Source of the DNA: Mycolicibacterium hippocampi
Lineage (GTDB): Bacteria; Actinomycetota; Actinomycetes; Mycobacteriales; Mycobacteriaceae
Direction of reading: 5' to 3'
NCBI RefSeq assembly: GCF_010723735.1
Contig: NZ_BLLB01000002.1
Location: 4,030,001-4,094,000, forward strand
DNA: 64,000 bases
Shown here: positions 15,553 through 23,898 of the stretch, in pieces
How the letters are laid out: each line of letters opens with the position of its first letter
How positions within the stretch are numbered: the stretch's first letter is position 1
The notes under the pieces: generated by a model
Database searches by the model: none
Seen by the model: only the letters and a program-made list of their open reading frames with translations
Told to the model about the DNA's origin: nothing
Translations under genes and position numbers: made by a program

Positions 15553-16915
15553 GGTCCTGCAGCATCGTTGGTACCAACTCGCTGACGGTCGGGTGGATGT
15601 GCATGGTGCGCGAGATCGCGGTGTAGGGCAGTTCGGCGGTCATCACATCCAGGATGTCCTGCACCACCTCGTCCCCGCCCACCCCGAGGATCGCGGCCCC
15701 GAGGATCTGCTCGGTCTCGGCGTCGACGACCACCTTCATGAAGCCCTGCGTCTCCCCCTTCTCGACCGCCCGGCCGACGCGGGTCATCGGGCGCTTGCCC
15801 ACCAATGCTTTGCGGCCTGACCGGCGGACCTCGTCGACGGTCATCCCCACCCGGCCCAGCGGTGGGTCGATGTAGAGCGCATAGGTGGTGACGCGGTCGC
15901 TCACCTTGCGAGGGTCATCGTCGAGCAGGTTCGCCGCGACGATCTCGAAGTCGTTGTAGGACGTGTGGGTGAAGGCACCCCGTCCGTTGCAGTCCCCCAT
16001 CGCCCAGATGTGGTCGACGTTGGTCCTCAGTTGGTCGTCGACGACGATGTGGCCGCGGCGGTCGGTCGTGACCCCGGCCGCGTCCAACCCGAGATCGTCG
16101 GTGTTGGGTTGGCGACCCACCGCAACGAGCACGTGGCTGCCGGCGATCGGCTCCGCACCATCCTTGGGGGTGACGGTGAAGCCGCCGGAATCACCGCCGC
16201 CCTTGGCGAAGCGGATCCCGTCGGCGCCGAGCACCACGTTGATGCCTTCGTTCTCCAGGATGTCCTTGATGGCGGCGGAGACGTCCTCGTCCTCACGCGC
16301 GGTCAGCCGGGGGCCCCGCTCGATGACGGTCACCCGGGCTCCGAACCGCCGGTACATCTGGGCGAACTCCAGCGCGATGTAACTGCCGCCGATGACCACC
16401 AGATGCTCAGGCACCGTGTCGATTTCGAGGATCCCGACGTTGGTGAGGTAATCGATGTCAGCCAGCCCGGGCATGTCCGGTGCCACGGCGCGGCCACCGA
16501 CGTTGAGGAAGATCCGGTCGGCCTCGAGGAGCCGGTCGTCGACCCGGATGGTGTGCGGGCCCTCGAAGCGCGCGTGGCCGCGGATCAGCGTGGCGCCCTT
16601 CATCCCCTCCAGCCAGGACTCGACACCCTCCCGGTCGCCGGTGCTGATGCGATCCTTGCGTGCCTTGACCTTGGCCATGTCGACGGTGACGGGGCCGGTG
16701 TTCACGCCGAACTCGCCGCCACGCCGGGCCAGGTGCGCCGCGTGCGCGCTGGCCACCAGAGTCTTGGTGGGGATGCAGCCGGAGTTCACGCACGTCCCGC
16801 CGACGAGCTTGCGTTCGATCACCGCCACGGTCTGACCTGCGGCGGTGAGCCGGCCTGCCAGCGGCGGACCCGCCTGGCCGGCGCCGACGATGATCGCGTC
16901 GAATTTCTCTGTCAT
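15536..16915 (-). CDS. FAD-dependent pyridine nucleotide-disulfide oxidoreductase (mercuric reductase/lipoamide dehydrogenase-like)
   Basis: A 459-residue class I disulfide reductase. Present are the FAD-binding GAGQAGPPLAGRL (about 11), the redox-active disulfide in GGTCVNSGCIPTKT (about 39-52), the NAD(P)-binding VVIGGSYIALEFAQ, the FAD-contacting IWAMGDCNGRGAFTHTSYND, and the C-terminal His-Glu acid/base pair in HIHPTVSELVP. It lacks the N-terminal heavy-metal domain and the C-terminal cysteine pair of true mercuric reductases, so the real substrate is open. It is the last gene of a minus-strand series after hisE, hisG and the Rv2120c-type gene (8-bp gap), so it may be co-transcribed with them. 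Confidence 0.85.
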   Translation of the reverse strand: MTEKFDAIIVGAGQAGPPLAGRLTAAGQTVAVIERKLVGGTCVNSGCIPTKTLVASAHAAHLARRGGEFGVNTGPVTVDMAKVKARKDRISTGDREGVESWLEGMKGATLIRGHARFEGPHTIRVDDRLLEADRIFLNVGGRAVAPDMPGLADIDYLTNVGILEIDTVPEHLVVIGGSYIALEFAQMYRRFGARVTVIERGPRLTAREDEDVSAAIKDILENEGINVVLGADGIRFAKGGGDSGGFTVTPKDGAEPIAGSHVLVAVGRQPNTDDLGLDAAGVTTDRRGHIVVDDQLRTNVDHIWAMGDCNGRGAFTHTSYNDFEIVAANLLDDDPRKVSDRVTTYALYIDPPLGRVGMTVDEVRRSGRKALVGKRPMTRVGRAVEKGETQGFMKVVVDAETEQILGAAILGVGGDEVVQDILDVMTAELPYTAISRTMHIHPTVSELVPTMLQDLKPLQ

Positions 16916-16923
16916 CTCACGTC

Positions 16924-17406
16924 CTAGACAAGGCTGACGAGGAACGCGACCAGGAAACCCCCACCGACGGCGAGGGCGTCCTCACCGAACGCGCCGGGGC
17001 GGTCGTTTCCGTTGTTGACGCAGGCCAACCGGCCGCGCAGCGCGGCACCGCCGAGAGTGCCGAACACGGCGCCGATGACACCCGCGCCGGTCGCGCTGAA
17101 GGTGTGGAAGAAGGCGCTGCCGATCACCGCGCCGGCGAACGCCCCGGTGATCAGCCGGCTGACGAACTGCACCGGAACCCTGCGGCTCGGTGTGTTCGGC
17201 AGCTGATCGGTGACCAGCTCAGCTGCCAGGAAGATTGTCAGCACCGTGACAGTGATCGGATGTGCCATCCACTCCGACCACTTGTCGGCGACGTCGATCC
17301 AGCCGAGCATCGCGCCCCAGGCGACCACGGCCGGAGCCGTCATGGCCCGTAACCCGGCGATCACACCGATCAGCAGCGCCAGCAGTATGACGAGGGCGTG
17401 TGTCAT
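16924..17406 (-). CDS. DUF4126-type membrane protein (Rv2120c-type)
   Basis: A 160-residue integral membrane protein. It has about four hydrophobic segments: an N-terminal helix with LLALLIGVIAGLRAM, ITVTVLTIFLAAELVTD, a glycine-rich AFAGAVIGSAFFHTF...GAGVIGAVFGTLGG, and a last helix at the C-terminus. The phrase AGLRAMTAPAVVAWGA is typical of DUF4126 proteins. Length and order beside hisG match Rv2120c. It could be co-transcribed with hisEG (65-bp gap). Function unknown. Confidence 0.85.
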   Translation of the reverse strand: MTHALVILLALLIGVIAGLRAMTAPAVVAWGAMLGWIDVADKWSEWMAHPITVTVLTIFLAAELVTDQLPNTPSRRVPVQFVSRLITGAFAGAVIGSAFFHTFSATGAGVIGAVFGTLGGAALRGRLACVNNGNDRPGAFGEDALAVGGGFLVAFLVSLV

Positions 17407-17471
17407 CGGACCTCCGGGCGGTGGACGGACCTCCGGACGCTAACACGGGCGACCGCGCCACACGTCAAGAT

Positions 17472-18353
17472 CTACAGGCGGCAGAACCTGATGTCGGAGG
17501 CCAGAATCGCCTTGGCGCCGATCGCGGCGATCTGGTCCATGATCGCGTTGACATCTCGGCGGGGAACCAAAGCGCGCACCGCGACCCAGGCGGGGTCGGC
17601 CAATGGGGCGATCGTCGGGGACTCCAGCCCGGGCGTGACAGCGGTGGCCTTCTCCAGCACCGCGCGGGGGCAATCGTAGTCCAGCATCAGATACTGCTGG
17701 CCGAACACCACACCCTGTACCCGTTTTGCCAATTGATCGCGGGCGGCGGTCTTTTCGACGTCACCGTTCGAGCCGCCCTGCCCATCCGAGTCGTCTCGCT
17801 CGATCAGCACCGCCTCGGAATCGCACAGCGACTCGCCGAATGCCGCCAGGTCGTGCAGCCCCAGGGTGCGACCGGAACCGACCACGTCGGCGATCGCATC
17901 GGCGACACCGAGCTGCACCGAGATCTCCACGGCGCCGTCGAGGCGGATCACCGTCGCCTCGATCCCCCGGGCGGCCAGGTCTTTTCGTACCAGGTTGGGG
18001 AACGCGGTAGCAATCCGCTTGCCCTCGAGATCCTCCACCCGCCAGGAACGCCCTCTGGGCGCCGCGTACCGGAACGTCGACGAACCGAAGCCGAGCGCCA
18101 GCCGCTCGCGCACCGGCGCCACGGATTCCTGGGCGAGATCGCGGCCGGTGATGCCGAGGTCCAGCTGACCGGAACCGACGTAGATCGCAATGTCCTTGGG
18201 CCGCAGGAAGAAGAACTCGACCTGGTTCGCCGGGTCGACGACGGTCAGGTCCTTGGTGTCGGTGCGACGCCGGTACCCTGCCTCGGACAGGATCTCGGCG
18301 GCCGGCTCGCTGAGCGTGCCCTTGTTGGGTACCGCCACTCTGAGCATGCTCAC
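17472..18353 (-). CDS. hisG: ATP phosphoribosyltransferase HisG
   Basis: First enzyme of histidine biosynthesis: condenses ATP and PRPP to phosphoribosyl-ATP and is the feedback-controlled step. The 293-residue long-form protein has the start LRVAVPNKGTLSEPA, LDLGITGRD, a PRPP-binding region ending in GVADAIADVVGSGRTL, and a C-terminal regulatory ACT-like domain (PLADPAWVAVRALVPRRDVN ... IMDQIAAIGAKAIL). A short Gly/Asp/Ser insertion (SDGQGGSNGDVEK, about residue 195) makes it slightly longer than the M. tuberculosis enzyme (284). GTG 18353 overlaps the hisE stop; ATG 18347 is an alternative. Confidence 0.96.
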   Translation of the reverse strand: MSMLRVAVPNKGTLSEPAAEILSEAGYRRRTDTKDLTVVDPANQVEFFFLRPKDIAIYVGSGQLDLGITGRDLAQESVAPVRERLALGFGSSTFRYAAPRGRSWRVEDLEGKRIATAFPNLVRKDLAARGIEATVIRLDGAVEISVQLGVADAIADVVGSGRTLGLHDLAAFGESLCDSEAVLIERDDSDGQGGSNGDVEKTAARDQLAKRVQGVVFGQQYLMLDYDCPRAVLEKATAVTPGLESPTIAPLADPAWVAVRALVPRRDVNAIMDQIAAIGAKAILASDIRFCRL

Positions 18354-18631
18354 AACTTCCGGTAGACGTCGTCGAGCGACAGGCCCCGCGACACCATCAA
18401 CACCTGTGTCCAGTACAGCAGCTGGCTGATCTCCTCGGCGAGCGCCTCATCGCCCTCGTGCTCGGCTGCCAGCCACACCTCACCGGCCTCTTCGAGGATC
18501 TTCTTGCCGATGCCGTGTACACCCTTGTCGAGCGCTGCGACGGTGCCGCTGCCGGCGGGGCGGGTGCGCGCCCGGTCGGTCAGTTCGGCGAACAGCGCAT
18601 CGAAGGTCTTCACGGGCAGCGATTCTTTCAT
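18350..18631 (-). CDS. hisE: Phosphoribosyl-ATP pyrophosphatase HisE
   Basis: Second histidine step: hydrolyses phosphoribosyl-ATP to phosphoribosyl-AMP. The 93-residue product has the MazG-like all-helical motif KKILEEAGEVWLAAEHEGDE and ends in the invariant LSLDDVYRKL, identical in layout and length to the M. tuberculosis enzyme. Start ATG 18631 is chosen by family length. Its stop overlaps the hisG start, so the two are translationally coupled. The sugar transporter gene ends 40 bp upstream on the same strand. Confidence 0.95.
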   Translation of the reverse strand: MKESLPVKTFDALFAELTDRARTRPAGSGTVAALDKGVHGIGKKILEEAGEVWLAAEHEGDEALAEEISQLLYWTQVLMVSRGLSLDDVYRKL

Positions 18632-18671
18632 GCCGCTCGCCCACTCCGCGAACAGCCGGGGCAGGGTTCGC

Positions 18672-20279
18672 TCAGGTCTGGGTGGGCTCGTGGTGGCGGG
18701 CGTCGCTGTGCATGTCCTCGAGAGCTTTGCCCTTCGTCTCCTCCACGAACTGCCAGACGAAAACCAGCGACAACACCGCACACAGGGCGTAGAACCCGTA
18801 CGCCAGTCCGAGGAAGTCCCGCAGGCCCGGGAAGGTGACGGTGATCAGCCAGTTCGCCGTCCACTGGCCGGCCGCGGCCAGCCCCAGTGCCGCGGCGCGG
18901 ATCCGGTTGGGGAACATCTCACCGAGCAGCACCCAGACCACCGGTCCCCACGACATCCCGAACGCGACGACGAACAGGTTCGCGGCCACCAGCGCGACCG
19001 GACCGGCGACGTCGCCGAGCTGTGGTTGGCCGTCGACCTGTGGTGCGGTGCCGAAGATCACCGCCATGGTCCCCAACGTGACCGCCATGCCGGTCGAGCC
19101 GACCAGCAACAGTGGCTTGCGACCGACCTTGTCGATCAACGCGATCGCGACCAGGGTGGTGGCGATGTTGGTCATCGAGGTGATGACGGTGATGGTGAAG
19201 GACGAGCTCTCGTCGAACCCGACCGCCTGCCACAGCACATTCGAGTAGTAGAAGATCACGTTGATACCGACGAACTGCTGGAAGATCGACAAGCCCAGGC
19301 CGACCCAGACGATGCCCCAGAGGCCGCCGATCATTGCCACCCCGATGACCAGCGCGAGGAACATCGCTGCGAGAGGCCACGCGCCGACGCCGAACGCCGC
19401 CACGGCGAGCACCACCAACAGGGACAACAGCCACCACAGGTACCGCCGGATGAAGACGACCGGGGCAGATGACGTCGCACCCTGGCGCAGCGGCCGCGAC
19501 AGATCCCGCCACGACGGCGGATCCTCCGACCGCAGTGAGTCCTGGATGCGGCTGATGGTGATCTCGAGGTTCTTCTCACCCAGCAACCTGGTCAGAACCC
19601 GGCGGGCCTCCGGGATCCGGTGCGTAGCAACGAGATAGCGTGGTGACTCGGGAATCGTGAAGGCCAGCAGTCCGTAGGCCAGCGCCGGGATGATCTCGGC
19701 CAGGAACATCCAGCGCCACGCCTGCATACCGAGCCAAAGCTCCTGGTTGGAGCCACCGGCTATTTCGGCAAGCGCCCAGGCGACGGCCAGCGCCACGAAG
19801 ATGCCGGACACGATGGCCAGCTGCTGCAACGAGCCGAGCCGGCCGCGGATTCTCTCGGGAGACGTCTCGGCAATGTAGGCGGGGGCGATCACCGAGGCGA
19901 TGCCGACCGCGACTCCGCCGACGATGCGGAACACCACGATCACCCAGATATTCGTTCCGATGCCGGTCACGATCGCGCTGATCAGGAACAGCGCGGCGGC
20001 GATCTTCATCACCCACAACCGGCCCATCGCGTCGGCGAGCCGACCCGCGGTCAACGCTCCGACAGCGGCACCGAGCAGCGCCGAGGCCACCGCGAACCCC
20101 AGCGTCGCGTCATCGATCCCGAACTCCTCCTGCAGCGCACCGACCGCGCCGTTGATCACGGCGCTGTCGAAGCCGAACAGCAGCCCGCCGAGCGCGGCCA
20201 CCGATGCCACCCGGGCGGCGCTGCGTCCGGAACTGAATTCGTTGTCGACGGGAAGCCCGCCCCCCACTCCGCCACCCAT
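18672..20279 (-). CDS. MFS sugar porter family transporter
   Basis: A 535-residue major facilitator of the sugar porter family, probably a proton-coupled sugar symporter in the cytoplasmic membrane. Family signatures are GRLADAMGR (between helices 2 and 3), RIVGGVAVGIASVIAPAYIA, PESPRYLV after helix 6, QQFVGINVIFYYS (helix 7, sugar binding), DKVGRKPLLL and WQFVEETKGKALED at the end. An extra hydrophobic pair in the central region (about residues 285-330) makes it longer than typical members. ATG 20279 follows a GGAAGGGA ribosome site. It lies 40 bp upstream of hisE on the same strand. Sugar specificity cannot be told. Confidence 0.9.
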   Translation of the reverse strand: MGGGVGGGLPVDNEFSSGRSAARVASVAALGGLLFGFDSAVINGAVGALQEEFGIDDATLGFAVASALLGAAVGALTAGRLADAMGRLWVMKIAAALFLISAIVTGIGTNIWVIVVFRIVGGVAVGIASVIAPAYIAETSPERIRGRLGSLQQLAIVSGIFVALAVAWALAEIAGGSNQELWLGMQAWRWMFLAEIIPALAYGLLAFTIPESPRYLVATHRIPEARRVLTRLLGEKNLEITISRIQDSLRSEDPPSWRDLSRPLRQGATSSAPVVFIRRYLWWLLSLLVVLAVAAFGVGAWPLAAMFLALVIGVAMIGGLWGIVWVGLGLSIFQQFVGINVIFYYSNVLWQAVGFDESSSFTITVITSMTNIATTLVAIALIDKVGRKPLLLVGSTGMAVTLGTMAVIFGTAPQVDGQPQLGDVAGPVALVAANLFVVAFGMSWGPVVWVLLGEMFPNRIRAAALGLAAAGQWTANWLITVTFPGLRDFLGLAYGFYALCAVLSLVFVWQFVEETKGKALEDMHSDARHHEPTQT

Positions 20280-20374
20280 GACACGTCCCTTCCACACCGA
20301 GGTATGAGAGATAGATCACAGATACGATCGCACACAACCCAGCCCCGTAGGGGCGGACTTCGCGATCGCCGTAG

Positions 20375-21058
20375 TCAGGCGGTGCGCCCCGGCCACTGCC
20401 GGTCGATCTCGGCGTGGATCCTGCGGAGATCGGCGGTGGCGAGCTCGGCCAGCGAGCCGACCTGTCTGCGCCGCCGCCCGCCAGGCACCGGGACGTCGTT
20501 GGGCACCACCAGCACCGCGCATCCGGCCTTTTCCGCGGCCGCAGTGCCGGTCACCGAGTCCTCCACCGCCAGGCAGTCCGACGGCTCTACACCGAGGAGT
20601 TCGGCGGCACGCAGATAGGGGTCCGGTGCGGGTTTTCCGTTCGGAACCTCGTCACCGCACACCGATACCGAGAAGTAATGACGACCAATGCTGTTGAGCG
20701 CCCGCTCGGCAAGCTCCCGCTGGGTGTTCGTCACCAGAGCCATCGGAGTGCGTTCGGCCGCAAGCGCTTCCAGCATCTCGCGAGCTCCGTCACACCATGG
20801 CAACCCGGTGTCGAACAGTCCTGCGGTGTGGTCGTGCAGCCAGCGGATGGATTCGGCCATCGCGTCGGGATCCGGCTCCAGGTCCAGTTCCGCGTAGACG
20901 GTCACCATCGTCTCTTCGGCAGAGGCCCCGACCAGCGCTGTCCTTGTCTCGCGGCTCATCGCGCCGCCGAAGGACGCGTAGAGCGTGGAAAGTGACACGT
21001 CCCACAACTTCTCGGAGTCGACGAGCGTGCCGTCCATGTCCCAGAGCACCGCGCGCAC
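20375..21058 (-). CDS. HAD-superfamily hydrolase (beta-phosphoglucomutase/phosphatase type)
   Basis: A 227-residue HAD subfamily IA protein. Motif I is LWDMDGTLVDSE (nucleophile Asp7, acid Asp9), motif II is ALVTNTQRE, motif III is the lysine in GKPAPDPYL, and motif IV is CLAVEDSVTG. A helical cap lies between residues about 17 and 85. Such proteins dephosphorylate sugar phosphates or nucleotides. GTG 21058 is used because the residues coded upstream bear no relation to the family. The gene is divergent from the purine permease, separated by about 80 bp. Confidence 0.85.
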   Translation of the reverse strand: MRAVLWDMDGTLVDSEKLWDVSLSTLYASFGGAMSRETRTALVGASAEETMVTVYAELDLEPDPDAMAESIRWLHDHTAGLFDTGLPWCDGAREMLEALAAERTPMALVTNTQRELAERALNSIGRHYFSVSVCGDEVPNGKPAPDPYLRAAELLGVEPSDCLAVEDSVTGTAAAEKAGCAVLVVPNDVPVPGGRRRRQVGSLAELATADLRRIHAEIDRQWPGRTA

Positions 21059-21139
21059 CCGGCCATTGTGGCACGCAGAAGCGACGGTGTGCGAACCGCT
21101 CGACATGCGAAGAGCCGCCAACTGCCGGATCCTTGGTCG

Positions 21140-23044
21140 ATGGCGGCTCCCATCAACACCAGGCAGGCCAGGCGTGTGCACCCGGTCGACGAGGTGCTGC
21201 CCATCCCGCAGCTCGCGACATACGGTTTCCAGCACGTCGTGGCCTTCTACGCCGGCGCGGTGCTGGTGCCGATCATCATCGCCGGCGCTGTCGGGCTGAC
21301 CGACGAAGAACTCGTCATGCTCATCACCGCCGACCTGTTCACCTGCGGGATCGCCTCGATCATCCAGGCCGTGGGGTTCTGGAAGATCGGCGTGCGGCTC
21401 CCGCTTCTGCAGGGCGTGACCTTCGCCGGGGTGGCGCCGATCATCGCCATCGGCCTGGCCAACGGTGGCGGCTCGGCGAGCATGCTCTACGTCTACGGCG
21501 CGGTGATCGTGGCCGGCATCTTCACATTCGCGATCGCGCCGATCTTCATCAAGCTGCTGCGCTTCTTCCCGCCGGTGGTCACCGGCACGCTGATCACTGT
21601 CATCGGTCTGGCTCTGGTGCCGGTGGGCGCCATGGACGCCGTCACCAACCCGGCGACCCACGAACCGGATCCGACCAACATCCGGTGGTTCCTGTACGCC
21701 CTGGGCACCATCGCGATCATCGTCGCGATCCAGCGACTGTTCCGCGGCTTCCTGGCCACCATCGCCGTGTTGCTCGGACTGGTCATCGGCTGTGCGGTGG
21801 CCTATGCGCTCGGCGACATGAACTTCGACCGGGTCGGCGAGGCCTCCGCGGTGGGCTTCACCCCCCCGTTCCTGTTCGGCATGCCCAAGTTCGACTTCGT
21901 GGCGTGCCTGACCATGGTCATCGTGATGCTGATCATCGCCGTGGAATCGACCGGGTCGACGATCGCCACCGGCGAGATCGTCGGCAAGCGCATCAAGGCC
22001 GAGAACATCGGCAACATGCTGCGCGCCGACGGGGTCGCCACCACCATCGGCGGCATCTTCAACTCGTTCCCCTACACCGCGTTCTCCGAAAATGTCGGGC
22101 TGGTGCGGCTGACCGGGATCAAGAGCCGCTGGGTGGTGGCCGCGGCGGGCGTGTTCATGATCCTGCTCGGCTTCCTGCCCAAGGTGGCCGCCGTCGTCGC
22201 CTCCATCCCCAACCCGGTGCTCGGCGGCGCGGCCCTGACTCTGTTCGCCACCGTCGCCGCGGTCGGGATCCAGACACTGGGCAAGGTCGACTTCACCGAC
22301 CACCGCAACCTGATCATCGTCACCACCAGCCTGGCGCTGGCTCTGTGGGTCACCGCCTATCCCGACATCGCCCAGGGCATGCCGGCCGGACTCAACCTGA
22401 TCTTCGGCAGCGGCATCAGTATCGGCGCGGTCAGCGCGATCCTGCTCAACATCGTGTTCTTCCACACCGGCTCGCGCGGGCCCCGGGTGGCCGGCGGCGG
22501 GTCGATCACCCTCAACGAGGTCAACTCGATGTCCCGGGAGCGCTTCAACGAGGTCTTCGGCCATGTTGTGCAAGACGTGCCGTGGGCTGTCGAACGGGCT
22601 TACGAACAACGGCCGTTCGCCACCACCAAACACTTGCGGGAGGCGTTCCAAGAAGCGGTGCTGACCGGCACCTCGGAACAGCAATTGGAACTGCTCAACG
22701 CCTTCCACGATCTCGGCGCCGAGGACGAGACCGGCCATGCGCTGGCCGTCGACCACACCGCACTGTCCAATCTCGACGAGGACGATCACAATGACGTGGT
22801 GAAGTTGGCCAATGACTACCATGAACACTTCGGCTTCCCGTTGGTGATCTGTGCCCGCGAGACCGAGCACTTCGACCGGGTGCTCAAGAACGGATGGTCG
22901 CGGATGGACAATTCACCCGCTGCGGAGAGGGCCTTCGCGCTGATCGAAGTCGCCAAGATCGCCAACTACCGGTTCAGCGACCTGGTCGCCGATGCGAATC
23001 CGATTGCCGCAGCGCGGTTCAGCCGACTCGACGAACTCCTGTAG
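21140..23044 (+). CDS. Nucleobase/xanthine permease fused to an OHCU-decarboxylase-like domain
   Basis: A 634-residue two-part protein. Residues about 15-450 are a NAT/NCS2 family permease with some 12-14 hydrophobic segments, starting HPVDEVLPIPQL. It carries the substrate-contact region ESTGSTIATGEIVGKRI and FNSFPYTAFSENVGLV (QH/NAT motif region), pointing to uptake of xanthine, urate or uracil. Residues about 470-634 are soluble and resemble OHCU decarboxylase (UraD), with LANDYHEHFGFPLVICA and RMDNSPAAERAFALIEVAKI. The usual His-Pro and Glu-Gln catalytic motifs are altered (HDLGAED; LDEDD), so activity is doubtful. It is the first gene of the purine operon; a separate uraD follows directly after its stop. 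Confidence 0.9.
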   Translation: MAAPINTRQARRVHPVDEVLPIPQLATYGFQHVVAFYAGAVLVPIIIAGAVGLTDEELVMLITADLFTCGIASIIQAVGFWKIGVRLPLLQGVTFAGVAPIIAIGLANGGGSASMLYVYGAVIVAGIFTFAIAPIFIKLLRFFPPVVTGTLITVIGLALVPVGAMDAVTNPATHEPDPTNIRWFLYALGTIAIIVAIQRLFRGFLATIAVLLGLVIGCAVAYALGDMNFDRVGEASAVGFTPPFLFGMPKFDFVACLTMVIVMLIIAVESTGSTIATGEIVGKRIKAENIGNMLRADGVATTIGGIFNSFPYTAFSENVGLVRLTGIKSRWVVAAAGVFMILLGFLPKVAAVVASIPNPVLGGAALTLFATVAAVGIQTLGKVDFTDHRNLIIVTTSLALALWVTAYPDIAQGMPAGLNLIFGSGISIGAVSAILLNIVFFHTGSRGPRVAGGGSITLNEVNSMSRERFNEVFGHVVQDVPWAVERAYEQRPFATTKHLREAFQEAVLTGTSEQQLELLNAFHDLGAEDETGHALAVDHTALSNLDEDDHNDVVKLANDYHEHFGFPLVICARETEHFDRVLKNGWSRMDNSPAAERAFALIEVAKIANYRFSDLVADANPIAAARFSRLDELL

Positions 23045-23563
23045 ATGGCGACAACCGGACCGCTCGGCATCGAAGGTTTCAACAGCCTGTCCGAACGTCA
23101 ACGGATGCACCTGCTGTTCGACGTGTGCTCGTCGCCCATCTGGGCGCGCCGAGTGCTGGCGGGGGGACCGTTCCGCGATGCGGACGCGCTGCTCGACCGC
23201 GCCGACCGGGTGCTGGCGGAGTTGCCCGACGCGGAAGTCGACGCCGCACTCGACGGCCACCCGCGCATCGGAGCTTCGGTATCGTCGGCCCACAGCCCTT
23301 CCTCGGCGCTCGAGCAGGCACGGGTGTCCGATGCCGACTCCGAGGTCAAAGCCGAGCTTGCCGAGAAAAATCATTGCTACGAGGAGAAGTTCGGTTACGT
23401 CTACCTGGTGTGTGCCAGCGGCCGCACAGCCGAAGAACTGCTGGCAATCCTCACCGAGCGCATCGACAACGACCCCGAGACCGAGCGCCGAGTGATGCGA
23501 TCGGAGTTGGCCAAGATCAACCGGCTGAGGCTGTCGCGGCTGCTGTCGAAGGAGACACCGTGA
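23045..23563 (+). CDS. uraD: 2-oxo-4-hydroxy-4-carboxy-5-ureidoimidazoline (OHCU) decarboxylase
   Basis: Decarboxylates OHCU to S-allantoin, the last step of urate breakdown to allantoin. The 172-residue product has catalytic His72 in GHPRIGA, the Glu-Gln pair (90-91) in SALEQARV, and NHCYEEKFGYVYLVCASGR, ending in ELAKINRLRLSRLL. The ATG begins immediately after the permease stop (no gap), and its own stop overlaps the next gene's GTG, so it is firmly within the operon. Unlike the permease C-terminal domain it keeps the expected active-site residues. Confidence 0.93.
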   Translation: MATTGPLGIEGFNSLSERQRMHLLFDVCSSPIWARRVLAGGPFRDADALLDRADRVLAELPDAEVDAALDGHPRIGASVSSAHSPSSALEQARVSDADSEVKAELAEKNHCYEEKFGYVYLVCASGRTAEELLAILTERIDNDPETERRVMRSELAKINRLRLSRLLSKETP

Positions 23564-23883
23564 ACACGCTGAGCACCCATGTTCTCGACGCCGTGACCGG
23601 CACGCCGGCCGTCGGGGTCGCGGTGACGCTGACAGACGCCTCCGGCGCGGACCTGGCAGCCGCGCAGACCGACGACGACGGCCGGGTCAAGACACTTGCC
23701 GACGCACTCGCCCCTGGTCGGTACCGGCTGCATTTCGACACCGGAAGTTACTTCGCCGCAAACGATGTCACCGCGTTCTACCCGGAGGTCGTGATCGCCT
23801 TCGAGATCACCGACACCGCGGAGCACCACCACGTCCCGCTGTTGTTGTCGCCGTTCGCATACTCCACCTACCGGGGAAGCTGA
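23560..23883 (+). CDS. 5-hydroxyisourate hydrolase (transthyretin-like)
   Basis: Hydrolyses 5-hydroxyisourate, the product of urate oxidation, to OHCU. The 107-residue protein has the family marks: N-terminal STHVLDAVTGTPA (catalytic His7), the PGRYRLHFDTGSYF segment, FYPEVVIAFEI, HHHVPLLLSPFAYSTYRGS at the end, with the invariant YRGS tail. GTG 23560 overlaps the uraD stop (GTGA). It acts between the urate hydroxylase and UraD encoded on either side. Confidence 0.95.
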   Translation: MNTLSTHVLDAVTGTPAVGVAVTLTDASGADLAAAQTDDDGRVKTLADALAPGRYRLHFDTGSYFAANDVTAFYPEVVIAFEITDTAEHHHVPLLLSPFAYSTYRGS

Positions 23884-23898
23884 GAGGGCGGTCCAGTC

